Origin: Emiliania huxleyi CCMP1516
Taxonomy: Eukaryota; Haptophyta; Isochrysidales; Noelaerhabdaceae
Reading direction: 5' to 3'
DNA length: 64,000 nt
Assembly (NCBI RefSeq): GCF_000372725.1
Contig: NW_005200993.1
Span: 168,748-232,747 of the forward strand
The position numbers were made by a program, and so were the translations under genes. The stretch's first letter is position 1, and each line of letters opens with the position of its first letter. The notes under the pieces are model-generated. The model was not told the origin of the DNA and did not search any database. It was given only the letters and a program-made list of their open reading frames with translations. Positions 20,296 through 35,205 of the stretch are shown piece by piece.

Positions 20296-22380
20296 TTAGT
20301 CTTCCGCCAGGAACAGTTTCATGATCTCCGAGACTTTATCCTTGTTGTCCTGCATTACGTCCACGAGCTCCTGAACGATGATCCCGTAAAGGTCCCAGTT
20401 GGCTTTGAAGGTACCAATCGTGTACTGCCAAGGGCATTTGTCCCTGTCCTCGCTGAGGTCCACACGGATTAGGTGGTAATTCACCTTCTTTCCCCCGAGG
20501 ATTCCGAACCAGTTGTTTTCCACTGTTGTTGCTTCCTGTATTTTGCCGATTCTCACCTCCTTGAGGCACGTGGTCTTCGCGGTTGGTGTCAACCTGGTCG
20601 TCCAGTTCATACAGGGATCGCCTTGTGTCGGTGAGCACTCAACAATCTTCTGATCCTTCCTACGTCTGGGGCTCGCAAAGATACTCAAGTCGTTGTCCCA
20701 CTCCCATGGTCGATGCTCATCGTCATTGTAGTTGAGAAACTGTGAGGACAACGTCTCGTAGGAACTGTGGGTCGTTGCGTCTCCCTGGTAATTGTTGTTG
20801 AAATCAAAGGCGACGACCGTGGTGTGATGGGCGCTGGGGTCGCGGCTATGCGCCGCGGCCACCGCCTGTGCGACAGCCGTGATGTCCGTTGGGCCACCAT
20901 CACTCAGTGCGTGGAGGCCACCCGCGGCGAGATCGTCGAGCAGAGCCTGCGAGATGGAGGGCGCCTCGCTCACGTCCCTGAGAAGCTTGGAGCCTTGGTC
21001 GAAGGCCCGGCCGGCGCTGTCGCCCCCTGCCCAAACGGCCAAGGTGGCACAGCCGCTGAAATGAGCGAGCCGGAGGTGTTCCCCATCCTTCGTCGCTGTC
21101 TGGAAGCTCTCGGCCGCAGAGGAGGCGGCGCCGACCGGGCCGACGGGAACGGCGAAGGCATCCGCCGTGTAGGCTGTACGGAAGATGTCCGATAAGTTGC
21201 GCGAGTGCGCTTTGAGCGTCGTTCCATTGGCGCCCTGCCGACCTTGGTACTCCAAATAGAGGCCAAAGCATTCCTTGTAAGCACAGAAGGGGAGCGGTGC
21301 ATCGTCGTTGGCGCTGCCGATGTATGCGCTGAACTTGACTGGGAGCAGAAAGGGCCACGAGCCTCCGAGCGAAGCGTCTTGCGTGCTACGCAGCGCGTAT
21401 CGCACGCCTGCGTAGTCGCCCGCCCCAGGAGCTCCAGTCTTTCCCTCCCAGACGGGGTAGTGGTCCAGCGGGTCGTACGACAATGAGGGCCCCTCATTGT
21501 CGTAAGCCCTGGAAACCGTGTTGCCGGAGGCCCTCGGGCTTGGGAGAGCTGCGTTCCAGACGCCCAGTTTCCCCTGCGCCCAGGGGTTGGCTTTGCCACC
21601 GAGCCCCTGCGACTTAGTGAGACCGCTCGTTTGCGCGTACATAAGCTCGATGTAACTGGACCAGGACGCCAGCGGCCCGGGCCCGTCAAAGAGTGCCGTC
21701 TCGAGGAGGAGCAAGACAGCCTTGAGCTGAGGAGGAAGGTCCTGGGCGATGCTGCCGAGGAGCTGGCTGGCATTCATCGCTGGTTCTGGTGCCAGGCCAA
21801 AGGAGGAGCCTGTCTTCGGCTTCAGCGACTTGCTGCACGTAGCAACCTTTCTCGCGAGGTCCTTCAAGTTGGCGCCCTTCCTGTCGAGGCGCTTCGCCAT
21901 CCAGTCCGCGTTGAAGATCTCGCCGGCGCTGCCTGGCTCCTGCGCCATTTTGCCGAGGAGCGAGACAAACTGTGGCGAGTACTGCAGCTCCTGCGCAAAC
22001 CATGTGCCTCCGCTGCATGAGGACAGGATGTCAAAATCGCCAAAGAGACGGGCTAGCCCCTCGTCGGCGCTCGCACCATCCCCCATGGCCTGGAGCAGGC
22101 CGGTCATCACACCGCTGAAGCCCGCGACGGACATGAGGCCGCCACCCGCGAAGGCGACCGCCTTGGCCGTCTTGGTGGGCGGGGGAGACGGCGGTGGCGG
22201 GGGTGGCGGGGGTGACGGCGTCTGCGAAAAGCAGTCGGGGATGCAGTCGGCTCGGAGAGCGATCGTCGTGCAGATGAGGCAGCCAATTCCAGGGCTGCAA
22301 GGGCAGGGGGGGCGCGAGTCGTCCACCAACTCGCCGTGTGTCGCCGCGAGCGTGAGAACGAGGAGGAAAAACTGCTTCAT
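20296..22380 (-). CDS. Secreted patatin/cPLA2-like phospholipase
   Basis: A single exon of 694 codons starts from the ATG at 22380, with a clear signal peptide (Leu-Val-Leu-Thr-Leu core) and a short Cys-rich region and Pro-rich linker before the catalytic domain. Catalytic signatures are in order: Phe-Ala-Gly-Gly-Gly-Leu oxyanion loop near residue 77, Ser-Cys-Ser-Gly-Gly-Thr-Trp nucleophile elbow near 121, and Ser-Asp-Gly-Gly near 495 supplying the acidic residue of the Ser-Asp dyad. These motifs define the patatin/cytosolic-PLA2 hydrolase fold, which cleaves acyl chains from glycerophospholipids. The Trp after Ser-Gly-Gly-Thr favours the cPLA2/lysophospholipase branch. Two or three N-glycosylation sequons fit an extracellular or vacuolar location. 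Confidence 0.75.
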   Translation of the reverse strand: MKQFFLLVLTLAATHGELVDDSRPPCPCSPGIGCLICTTIALRADCIPDCFSQTPSPPPPPPPPSPPPTKTAKAVAFAGGGLMSVAGFSGVMTGLLQAMGDGASADEGLARLFGDFDILSSCSGGTWFAQELQYSPQFVSLLGKMAQEPGSAGEIFNADWMAKRLDRKGANLKDLARKVATCSKSLKPKTGSSFGLAPEPAMNASQLLGSIAQDLPPQLKAVLLLLETALFDGPGPLASWSSYIELMYAQTSGLTKSQGLGGKANPWAQGKLGVWNAALPSPRASGNTVSRAYDNEGPSLSYDPLDHYPVWEGKTGAPGAGDYAGVRYALRSTQDASLGGSWPFLLPVKFSAYIGSANDDAPLPFCAYKECFGLYLEYQGRQGANGTTLKAHSRNLSDIFRTAYTADAFAVPVGPVGAASSAAESFQTATKDGEHLRLAHFSGCATLAVWAGGDSAGRAFDQGSKLLRDVSEAPSISQALLDDLAAGGLHALSDGGPTDITAVAQAVAAAHSRDPSAHHTTVVAFDFNNNYQGDATTHSSYETLSSQFLNYNDDEHRPWEWDNDLSIFASPRRRKDQKIVECSPTQGDPCMNWTTRLTPTAKTTCLKEVRIGKIQEATTVENNWFGILGGKKVNYHLIRVDLSEDRDKCPWQYTIGTFKANWDLYGIIVQELVDVMQDNKDKVSEIMKLFLAED

Positions 22381-22821
22381 CGTCTGCGAGTAGGGAGTGA
22401 CAAGCGACGCCTTGACAGCCTTCTACGGTCCTACTCGAGTACTAGTAATCCGGAAGGGAGTGAAGACACGCTGCGGTTTCAGAGGCGCACCTTGGTACAT
22501 GTAGCTTGGTGAGCGGTTGTAGGGATCCCTTATACAGATGTTACAGGTGGGTTAAGAGGGAGATTCGCGCGAGCTGTGGCAAGCAAATTGGTGGATGGAT
22601 GGATCGACTAACAGCTGCTAGCGGCGTCTAGCGCGTGTGCCCACTCTCATCGTTCCCTCTCCTGCCGCACGCATCTGTTCCATCGCCGGTGAGTGAGTGA
22701 GTATTCTTGATACGAAACCACGACGACACACACCAGTCGACGTCCGGCATCTGTGATTCAAAAAAAGAAACAAACCCGCGAGCGCGGTCGAACCAAAAGG
22801 AGATCGGCCTTCCACGCCGGC
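22381..22821. other. Divergent promoter region, no gene seen
   Basis: This lies between the lipase start (22380, minus) and the first Apple/pentapeptide gene (22822, plus), so it probably contains both promoters. No clear TATA box stands out. Confidence 0.45.
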
Positions 22822-26832
<4,011 letters not shown>

Positions 26833-28278
26833 ATATAGGGAATACGGCCGAGACGTTTTGGGCGTGAAAAAGAAGTAGAAACGCCTGCGCGGGTCTTGCT
26901 CCGTCACACGTGTCTAGTCTCTGTGTGCTTGCGATAGTGTTAGTGAGCACTTGACACTGGATACTTGAGCACTTGAGTGTTGAGAGCACTGCCACTGGAT
27001 AGGGTCGATTGAGCATTGACGATTCCGCATGGTACGGGACCCCTCGATCGTCTCGCCCTCCCTCACTGTGGTGTTTTCATTTGGGGGGGTCATAACAAAC
27101 ACGGTACAGGATCGAGGTGCAGCAGCAGCGCACGCACGCGCACGCACGCAGCAGCACGCGCTATTGTTGTTAAGCAGGCGGTCAAGACAGCGGTCAAAAC
27201 CTGGAGGCCGTGACAGGACTCAATCCTACCTGCGCATAGGAGCACAAGATCCGTGCCGTCTCGAACCTTACTGTGAGACCATGGGTGTGAGGTGCCAACC
27301 CGTATTGACAAGCGGGTCGCGCCAATACGGCGCGGCCGAGCCCCCGCCGCAGTCGCCCTCGCTCACAAACTTACGCGTCACTCCTGGGTGGTGGCGCATT
27401 TGAGGAGTTCGGCATCACCCAGGACGCAGGAGGAGGGAATCAAACACAAGACCTCCAAGTGTACGTGGCTGGGTTCACAGCGATTATACTCGGGTAGGAA
27501 AAATGACCGAATCACTTGACGGTCGCGTCCTTCCGACTCGCGCCTCCGCCTCACTGGCACTGTTGTAGCCCTGGCCGGTGCGCGTGCGGAGTTGAAGTTC
27601 CGGAGTGAAAATTCGAACGCGTTCTCTCACGGTGGCCAAAAAATGTCCACCTCAGAGGCACCTCCGGAGGCAGGCCGCCGCACGCCGGCGACACAGCTCC
27701 AGCTGTCGAACTGACCCGCAGCTCCTCTCAGAGCGGGAACTGTGACCAAAGTTGACTGAGGCGGTTGTCAGGAATCATCATACGGATCACATGGTGGCTC
27801 TTTCATGACCGCCCGACCACTCCTGGGTGGCACTGCCACCGGTGTCGCTCGACGTCTGTCGACAGCGTGCCGACAGCGACACAGACCATGTGTGACGCGT
27901 CGAGTATCGACCTCTACTGCTTACCCAGCCTTCGAGTGTATCCTGGCTGTGGTCCCACACCCACTGGTGTCCATCTCAGAGACCTCAGGAGGTCATGAGG
28001 GTCGATGGGAGTGCCAACCCCACAATGCCTAAACGCTAAAGACCCAGCCCAGTACTCTACCAAGACGACGCACGATCATCGTCGAAGGGACGATCTGAGA
28101 CGGCCACGCCCATGGTTTTGTGATGTATGTAAAATCAGTGACGTTTAATTACAGCAGTGTGCTCAGGCACAGCCGTTACAGTAGGGCATATTATCGCACA
28201 CCAGAGTGAAACATGAACGACCTATACGCAACGAATATGCGCGCGCATACACACACACAGGGCCGCGCAGCTTACCTT
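26833..28278. other. Repeat-bearing spacer between convergent Apple/pentapeptide genes
   Basis: No convincing gene. Two motifs also occur at 13.8-14.1 kb: an ACTGTGAGACC...GGGTGTGAGGT segment near 27270, and a CCGGAGTGAAAA..TC.AACGCG segment near 27600. CACTCCTGGGTGG occurs twice (27378 and 27819). Confidence 0.5.
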
Positions 28279-29563
28279 TCAGGGCGCATAACCGCGGGTC
28301 GGCGGGTTGTTGATGTCGCAGCCTGCCTGGATGCCCCAGCGAGTGACGGCCTGGCCTCCCGTCGGGTGGCCGTCGCAGCGCGCCTTGTGCATGTTGACCA
28401 CGCCGGCAAAGTCGCACCCGGTGGTGTCGGCCCCCTTGAAGGACACGCCGCGCACGTCGGCGCCCGAGAACTTTGCGCCCTTGAGAGTGACGCCGCCCAA
28501 GTTCGCGAGCGAAAAGTCGACGCGGGTGAGGTCGGCATTCTGCAGGTCTGCGCCTTGCAGCGTCGCGTAGCCGAGCTTCGCGTCCTGCAGCACCGCGCCC
28601 GCCATACGCGCCCTCACGAGGATGGCCCACTCAAACTCGCACCGCGAGCAGGTGGTCGACTCGAGCTGCGCCTCGCTCAGGTCGGCGCGCCAGAAGTCGG
28701 CCCCCTCGAACGAGCCCTTCGAGAGGACGACGCCCGCCATCATTGCGTGCCTGCGGGAGGGGTGTGCGCGCGGCTGAGGAGAGGGTCGGGGCTGTGTGCC
28801 CCCGCCCCCGCTGGCATCGGCGCGCGCGCCGGAACGAGGCGCCGTTCGCCTTTGCGTCCTGTAGGATGGCGCGCTGGAACGACGACCAGTCGAACTCGAC
28901 CCCCTCCATGACCACGCCGCCCGACATGTCCACGTCGTTAAAGATACAGCCCCGGAGGTCGCCCGGCTTGCCTGGCAGCGCCGTGAGGTCCTTGAGTCCT
29001 TTGGCAGTCGCGGCGGTGCAGTCGGCTCGCGCGCTCGTGTGCGTCTGCGGCGCAGCGACGGTCGCTTGCACCACCTGGTTGGGGGCGTCGAAGAGGCCCA
29101 TCCACGCGGCGCGATTCCGGTCGGAATCCTATTCATGAGGCGGTAAACGCTCTGTTCATGGGTGGGGCGGAGCGTCGGGCGAGGCGTGTGAATGAGGCGG
29201 CGCGATCAAGACTCTGCGGCGAGGCGTGAGTTCGGGCGAGGCGTGGGTGAGGCGGCGCGTCGGCCGAGGCGGGTGGCACGCCTTTACATGGCACGTGATG
29301 CCGTGCTCCCCGGGGAAGGTCTTGGCGAGCACTTCCTTGTGCAGCTCGCAGAGGTTGTAGTTTCCAACCTGCCCGAACTCGTACGCCAGGCAGTCGATCA
29401 TGCGAGCGCACTCATCGCGACACGCTATCTCTGTCACCTGCCACCTCTCATCGTACTGACCGCTGCTGCCCAGCGGAGTCGCGCAGCCGCCCTTGGTGTG
29501 GAACCAGTGAATTCCCTGCTGGGCGGCGGTGGAGCCGACGAGGAGGAGGTTGAGCGATCTCAT
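28279..29563 (-). CDS. Secreted Apple/PAN - pentapeptide-repeat protein, gene B
   Basis: Three exons. Exon 1 (29563-29288) has a signal peptide (Met-Arg-Ser-Leu-Asn-Leu-Leu-Leu) and one Apple/PAN domain: Gly-Gly-Cys, Cys-Arg-Asp-Glu-Cys, Cys-Leu-Ala-Tyr-Glu, Cys-Glu-Leu-His. It ends at a good GTAAAG donor. Exon 2 (29128 to about 28830), after AATAG|G, holds an N-terminal cap and the first pentapeptide coils (Asp-Leu-Arg-Gly-Cys). Exon 3 (28750-28279), after CGCAG|G, carries about 18 pentapeptide units and a Cys-containing tail, then TGA. No GT exists near the exon 2 end, so a GC donor is likely. A perfect GTAAGC donor sits just after the TGA, hinting at a 3' UTR intron. The architecture parallels gene A but without the Pro-rich linkers, suggesting paralogues. 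Confidence 0.75.
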
Positions 29564-29617
29564 CGGCGCGGGTTCAGGTCGACGCCGTAGGGTTGTCACG
29601 TTGTGAACGGCGGCTTT

Positions 29618-29698
29618 TCTCGAGGTTCTCGAGGTTGATATCTTCGAACAGGTACATCTGCACGCGGTGTCCGAGCGCGAGAGGGCGTGCGCGTAGTC

Positions 29699-29755
<57 letters not shown>

Positions 29756-30109
29756 CTCTTTTTTTTTTTCCCCCCCCCCCCCCCCCCTCCCTCCCTCCCT
29801 CTCGCTCCCTCCCTCTCCCCCCCCCACGCTATGCTCGAGCGACCCGGCCGGGGAATGCCCCCCGCGCCCTGACCCAGGCGCGAGAAACGAATCTGCGAGA
29901 GGCGTGCCGTGGCAGCCGCTTATGCGGCCCGATGGTGAGGAGCGGGGCGGCGGGGCGGACTACGGGTAATAGTAATAGTCCGCTTCTTATTACACCGCCC
30001 TTCTCCTCGCAGCGAGCCCCCTACAAGCTACAACCCATGGCTCGCGTTACACCAATCCTCGCTACCCACCCAACGCGGCCAAATGATATCAACCTCGAGA
30101 ACCTCGAGA
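29618..30109. mobile_element. 492-bp segment with perfect 25-bp terminal inverted repeats
   Basis: TCTCGAGGTTCTCGAGGTTG... at 29618-29642 is the exact reverse complement of 30085-30109. It has no ORF. It contains (CT)26, poly-T and poly-C tracts. No clear target-site duplication is visible, so it is a MITE candidate or a palindromic regulatory pair. It sits 55 bp upstream of the gene B start. Confidence 0.55.
29701..29832. repeat. (CT)n - poly(T) - poly(C) compound microsatellite
   Basis: About 26 CT units are followed by runs of T and C. It is located between the 25-bp inverted repeats, upstream of gene B. Confidence 0.95.
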
Positions 30110-30237
30110 GATGAACTCTCTCTCTCTCAACACCGCTGGTTGTCGCTAAGTAAGGGGCTGCTCGTTCGTTCGTCTGTCTGTCTGTCTGTCTGGAAGAAAG
30201 AAAGAATTTTATAACAAAACACCCTCGGCCTCGCACG

Positions 30238-30322
30238 ACACTGGAAAGAAAGAAAGCAGACAGACAGAGGACAAGGGAGGGATGCCGGATGGGAGAACGG
30301 CACGCCGCCACCAGCCCACCAC
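30238..30322 (+). repeat. Dispersed repeat C, copy 2
   Basis: Same orientation and same core as 23715-23795: GAAAGAAAG, then CAAGGGAGGGATG, then ACGGCACGCCGCCACCA. Confidence 0.7.
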
Positions 30323-30575
30323 AAGGAGTGTGGTGCTGATCCAACGGCCGTCCTTGCGGTCGGTCCCGTCCGGCTCGCCGGCTCTCTTGCCCGCCGAAAG
30401 AAAGCCAATTCTTGACTTGGGCCCTCGGGGAGGTCTTCTCTCGAGGTCTCGAGATACACAGAGCGGCCAACCGGCTCTCCAGTGCTGCGGCACGGGTGTG
30501 AATCCGTCCACATTCGCACAGTACCACGTTCCGCCACCGTCGAGTGCGGTCGCGTCCGGGTAAAACATATAGGGC

Positions 30576-30583
30576 TATAAAAG
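30576..30583 (+). promoter_or_regulatory. TATA box (TATAAAAG)
   Basis: A consensus TATA element lies 79 bp before the ATG at 30662, a plausible spacing for a core promoter with a short 5' UTR. Confidence 0.5.
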
Positions 30584-30661
30584 CACGCGCCCGCCGCATT
30601 TCGGAAACGCCGCGTGGCCACGGCCTCAGAGGGCCCGGGGGCGCCCGGAGATATATGTATT

Positions 30662-31624
30662 ATGCGGCTCGAGGTGTGTCTCGCTGGGCACACGTGTGCC
30701 GCAACGCCCGATTCGCTCACCCCCTGCCACTGTCCGGCCCAGGTGCGCGCGCTCCCGAGCTTCGATCGGGCCGGCCGCCGGCATCAAAGCTTTTACTGCC
30801 GTGGTGACGGCGCGCAGCTCGCGGCCTTCCTCTCGCAGCCGTTGAAGTTGTTGCCTGAGGCTGTCGAGGGGGCGGAGCCGGCCATCTTCATCCCCGGCTC
30901 GTGGCAGACGGCGCCGCAGCAGGAGTCAGGCGACCGGAGCGAGGAGATGCTGGCACAAGTGGCTGAGGCGGCTGCCACGCTCTCGTCTGGAGATAGCAAG
31001 TCGGCGCAGCAACTGCTGCAGCAGATGCTGGCGGGTGCAGCGGATGCGCACGAGCGGGCAATGTACCTGCTCGCGATGCGCGACGCGAATAGAAAGCGCA
31101 GCAACGACGCGTTCGTAGCGCGCCGCGAGAAGCGCGCCGCGTATCTCGCCAAAGAAGTGGCGCGGCAGCGGAGCGCCTGCAGTGCGGAGGCGACGGAGCA
31201 TGCGGCCAACCTGGCGGCGCTTGAGGCGCTGCAGGGCGAGGCGTGCGAGTGGCTGCGAATGATAGAGGGCTGCGACGAGGGGGATCAGACCGAGGGCGGC
31301 ACCGGCGACATCTTTGAGGCTACCGCCCGGCGCCTCTCCTCCGCTGCTCGTGACTCACTGGTGGAGGCGGGCGAGGCCGAGGCGGCGGGCGACGATCCCG
31401 ATTACGAATCTGGGCCTCGTGAGAGCCAGCGAACTTGGCTCGACACTCAGGCGGCGGAGGCTTACGACGCGCAGGAGCCCGAGCCGTGCGAGCCCGAGGC
31501 AGATATGATAGTCCGCGGGCCTCGCGTCATCACCCTCCACGCGGTGAGGCCAAAGCGCTATTCGTTCTCGCGCAGGCCGGCCAGGATGACGGCGGAGGCA
31601 CGCGACGTCATCGTTCGCATCTGA
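30662..31624 (+). CDS. Unrecognised coiled-coil protein
   Basis: The ATG at 30662 gives 320 codons in one exon; the longer frame from 30614 begins with GTG. The N-terminal 60 residues contain several Cys and His (Cys-His-Cys-Pro) that might bind metal. Residues about 90-220 are an Ala/Glu/Gln/Arg-rich helix with heptad character. The next part is acidic, and the last 35 residues are basic (Arg-Pro-Lys-Arg, Ser-Arg-Arg). I do not recognise a family. A TATA box upstream and the absence of disruption support a real gene. Confidence 0.55.
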   Translation: MRLEVCLAGHTCAATPDSLTPCHCPAQVRALPSFDRAGRRHQSFYCRGDGAQLAAFLSQPLKLLPEAVEGAEPAIFIPGSWQTAPQQESGDRSEEMLAQVAEAAATLSSGDSKSAQQLLQQMLAGAADAHERAMYLLAMRDANRKRSNDAFVARREKRAAYLAKEVARQRSACSAEATEHAANLAALEALQGEACEWLRMIEGCDEGDQTEGGTGDIFEATARRLSSAARDSLVEAGEAEAAGDDPDYESGPRESQRTWLDTQAAEAYDAQEPEPCEPEADMIVRGPRVITLHAVRPKRYSFSRRPARMTAEARDVIVRI

Positions 31625-31860
31625 GCGCGGAGCGCATTCCAAGGCTGTACACACACGTCTGTCTATATGCAATCAATGACGAACCCTCTCTCTCTCTACG
31701 GCTATCTCGTTGTGAGTGACCTCCTCCACGAGCTGGGCGGGGGGCAGTGTTCCGCGTCTGACTCAGGGACAGCTCCACTACGTAAAAAAAGCACATGCAC
31801 ATGCACCGCATGCACACATTTTGTGCTCCGCTCGTTGTGCAAGTGCATGTGCGTGTGTGT

Positions 31861-31940
31861 GCACACCCATGTGCATGTTAGCATGAAGAGTTGTGTGCGT
31901 GTGCGCATGCTGTGCCGCGTACGCCTGAGAGCGCTCATGT
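31861..31940 (+). repeat. Direct repeat E, copy 1
   Basis: GCACACCCATGTGCATGTTA...CGTACGCCTGAGAGCGCTCATGT is repeated at 35876-35959 with about 90% identity, followed in both by different sequence. Purine-pyrimidine-alternating GCATGC flanks both copies. Confidence 0.85.
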
Positions 31941-32318
31941 CAACCACCTTGCCGTCCTCCGCCGCTGTCTCGATCTTTTTCGGCAGCGCGAGCGGTAAAG
32001 TTCGAAGCGTGTCCGCGCCGGGACGCGGGAGGCTGAGCCAGCTTTTGCGTTTTGGCTTTCGAGGGCGCTCGGTGGGAGCGGGGCGGGACGTGTGATTCTT
32101 TTTCTTTTTGTGTTCTTCTCTCAATCGGTACCTCAAAGGACCCCTGGAGAACATATGTGTTTTTGTTACAATCTCCCCCATCGCAGCCCCCCCCCCCCCC
32201 GCGCGCGCGCGAAAACATGCGCACTCTCCCAATCCAAACAGCGGTTCCGGACCCAAGACAGCAAACAGCACGAGCCACGACCATGGTCGGAGCCGAGGCA
32301 AAGACTCTCACCGCCGGC

Positions 32319-33962
32319 CTACTCCGTCTCGCGCGCGATGGCGAAGCCCAAGACGCAGTGGCCAAAGTCGAGCGCCGCGATGCCGTTCGTGGCTCCGGCC
32401 GAATCGAGGTGGTACCGCTCGTGGATCTCGTAGAGCGAGAGGACGAGGCGCGCCGCCCGCGCGCGCGCCGCCGCGGGGAAGAGCGAGTGGCTTGTCGGCG
32501 ACCACGGCGCCGCCGCCCGCCGGACCAGCGCCGCCGCCTCGCCCGCGCCGCCCGCGGCGCGCCGCAGCGGCGTCGGCTCGCCCTCGTGCAGGCTTGCGCC
32601 GCTGCGCAGGAGGGAGGTGGCGCGGGCGGCGGTGAGGGTCTCAAGGTGCGCGAGCGGCGTCCAGCCGCGGCTGGCGACCAGCCAGGCGGCGATGTCGGCG
32701 TGGCCTTCTTCGGTTGCAACCTCCTCGGGCGTGCCGAAGGGCGTAGCGGCGCGGGAGGCGCCGTAGGAGGAGAGGAGCTTGGCGACCTCGAGGTGGCCCT
32801 GGTGGCACGCAGCGAACAGCGGCGTGGCGCCTTGCTCCTCGGCCTGGTCGATCGCCGCGCCAGCCTCGAGGAGCAGCCGAACGCACTCGAGCTGGCCCTC
32901 ACGGCACGCCATGAACAGCGGCGTGGCGCCGTTGTTGCGGGCTTGGTCGATCGCTGCGCCAGCCTCGAGGAGCAGCCGGGCGATCTCGGGGTAACCCTTC
33001 TCGCTCGCAATGAACAGCGGCGTGGTACCGTCGTTCAGCGCTTGGTTGATGTCAGCGCCAGCGCCGCGCAGCAGCCGGGCGCACTCGAGGTGGCCGTTCT
33101 GGCACGCCATGAACAGCGGCGTGGCGCCGTTCTCCTTGGCTCTGTTGATCGCCGCGCCAGCCTCGAGGAGCAGCCGGGCGCATTCGAGGCGGCCGTTCTG
33201 GCACGCGACGTACAGCGGCGTGACGCCGTTGTCCTTGGCTTGGCTCACCGCCGCGCCAGCCTCGAGGAGCAGCTGCACGCACTCGAGCTGGCCCTGCTGG
33301 CACGCGATGAACAGCGGCGTGACGCCATTCTGCGTGGCTTGGTCGGCCGCCGCGCTGGCTTCGAGGAGCAGCCGGACGATCTCGAGGTGGCCCTTCTGGC
33401 ACGCGATGTACAGCGGCGTGGCGCCGTTCTGCGGGGCTTGGTTGACCGCCGCGCCAGCGTCGCACAGCAGCCGGGCGACCTCGAGGTGGCCCTTGTAGCA
33501 CGCGATGATCAGCGGCGTGGCGCTGCCGTCCTTGGCTTGGTTGACCGCCGCGCTCGCCTCGAGAAGCAGCCGGACGCACTGGTCATGGCCCTTCAGGAAC
33601 GCGACGAACAGCGGCGTGACGCCTCTGGCGTCTGCTTGGTCGGTCGCTGCGCCAGCCTCGACGAGCAGCCGGGCGCACTCAATCTGCCCCTCCTGGCACG
33701 CGGTATACAGCGCGGAAGCGCCGTCATCATTCGTCGCCCCCACGCTCGCGCCGCTGTCGAGCAGCAGCCGCACCGCCTCGGCCTGCCCGTGACGAGCGGC
33801 CCAGGTGAGCAGCGTGTCCTGCCTCTCGGTGTCGTGCCGCGCGTCGAGCTGGGCCGCGAGCGACGTGCCGCGCGTCCGCCGCCCGGCGAGGAAGGCGCGC
33901 AGCGAGGCCAGGTCGCCCCGAGCCAGGTCGGCGAGGCGGGCTGGGAGGATGGCGCCGCTCAT
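32319..33962 (-). CDS. Ankyrin-repeat protein
   Basis: A single exon of 547 codons runs from the ATG at 33962. After an 80-residue N-terminal region it has about 12 ankyrin repeats of exactly 33 residues, each with the Gly-Ala-Thr-Pro-Leu-(F/Y) start and Ala-Arg-Leu-Leu-Leu-Glu-Ala-Gly-Ala helix, so similar that they must be recently expanded. The C-terminal part carries a Trp-Ser-Pro-(x)-Ser-His-(x)-Leu-Phe-Pro motif and an Arg/Ala helix, a tail seen on many algal ankyrin proteins. Ankyrin arrays are protein-binding scaffolds; no catalytic domain is attached. The large plus-strand ORF over the same span is a shadow. Confidence 0.9.
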   Translation of the reverse strand: MSGAILPARLADLARGDLASLRAFLAGRRTRGTSLAAQLDARHDTERQDTLLTWAARHGQAEAVRLLLDSGASVGATNDDGASALYTACQEGQIECARLLVEAGAATDQADARGVTPLFVAFLKGHDQCVRLLLEASAAVNQAKDGSATPLIIACYKGHLEVARLLCDAGAAVNQAPQNGATPLYIACQKGHLEIVRLLLEASAAADQATQNGVTPLFIACQQGQLECVQLLLEAGAAVSQAKDNGVTPLYVACQNGRLECARLLLEAGAAINRAKENGATPLFMACQNGHLECARLLRGAGADINQALNDGTTPLFIASEKGYPEIARLLLEAGAAIDQARNNGATPLFMACREGQLECVRLLLEAGAAIDQAEEQGATPLFAACHQGHLEVAKLLSSYGASRAATPFGTPEEVATEEGHADIAAWLVASRGWTPLAHLETLTAARATSLLRSGASLHEGEPTPLRRAAGGAGEAAALVRRAAAPWSPTSHSLFPAAARARAARLVLSLYEIHERYHLDSAGATNGIAALDFGHCVLGFAIARETE

Positions 33963-35205
33963 GCTTGTGTCTATTCATGCTTCATGACACGACACGCGGC
34001 GGTGGTGGAGCTGGTGGAGCTGTCAGCTGTTTGATCCAAGCGGGTGGGGAGTGGGGGGCATGGCTGGGCATGCAGGTCCGCCAGAGCAGTCGGCCCGGCC
34101 TCTGACGTGGTGCTGCCGCTGCATTCGCTGAAGAAGAGAGGTGCGACTTGATTGGAGGCACTCACTGGAGGCGAGGCGAAGGGAGGTTGGGCCGGGCCGT
34201 GAGGGGCTGATGGCGCTGGCCAGCGCGGGGTGTGAGATGTCGTCGTCGTCGTATACTGCTGGCCGCCAGCGGCACGCCGGTACGCCTACGAGTCGTGCGC
34301 GCTCGGCAGTAATCGGCGTTGAGACTGACTGCCTAGAGCGCGCACATCGAGAGCGCCGAGTTGTGTTGCCGCGAGGAATCCTGCTCGAACATGGGGTCCG
34401 AGCGGCGCCTGATCGCATGGGATGGATCAGTGGGGCTATCACGTGGGTACGGCCTGCTCAGTCAGGAGTTGGCGAGTGTGTGGGAGATTCACGCCCGTCG
34501 CTCAACGTCTGTTGAAAAACTGTTCGCTGAGCAAGCTCACGGTCGAGCGGGCTTGACGCGCGCTTCAGGATAGCAAGAGGCGTGCCCACTCCCCTGAGGA
34601 GCGTGCGGGCACGCCTGGGAATCGTTGTGGAGCGACCATGGACTGGGATGACAGCCGGCGAAGCGCTGCGCCAAAACCATGGCGCCGAAAAGCGTCCGCC
34701 CTCGACGTGCTGGAAGCTTCACGGCGGAGGCTGTGAAGTCGCGGCATCGAGTTCAACCTGAGCACACGCACGCACCGTGCTGGGGAGGAGTTGGCCTGCG
34801 AGCGGCGAGCGCTCCCGAGCGCGCGGCGCCCCGTTCTGGCCATCTTGCGCTTTACCACCACAAAATCGCCTCCATTTTGCGCGCCTCCGGTGGCAGGTTT
34901 AGCCGGGCCCGATTGATGATACTTTTTATGGTTGCGCGCCGGATCTCGACTCCACCGTGCTACGGTGCGTCCCAAAGCAAAACTTGTGGCAGAGGGGCCA
35001 GATTGGCCGATTTATAACGACGAGACAGCGTCTGAAGGCTATTTTGCGGCGACACCGATACGCGGTTGAGGGCCCACGGTTGTGGCTAGTGGAGGGTGCT
35101 GTACAATCCGAGGGCGTTCCCATGGCCTCACGGGCCCGGGCGACGATCGTGGCTCGAAAAATCAAAAAGTGTCATCCGTGGGGCGAGATTTTTACTTGTC
35201 TTTGA
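33963..35205. other. Intergenic, no clear gene
   Basis: This holds scattered short open frames without recognisable protein pattern. The sequence from 34850 to 35200 is AT-richer and adjoins dispersed repeat copy B, so part of it may belong to that element. Confidence 0.4.

Noticed and set aside
32052..34034. 660-residue plus-strand ORF
   Set aside because: It is the antisense of the ankyrin gene. Its regular Arg/Ala-rich repeats are the complement of the 33-residue ankyrin units; high GC removes stops from the opposite strand.
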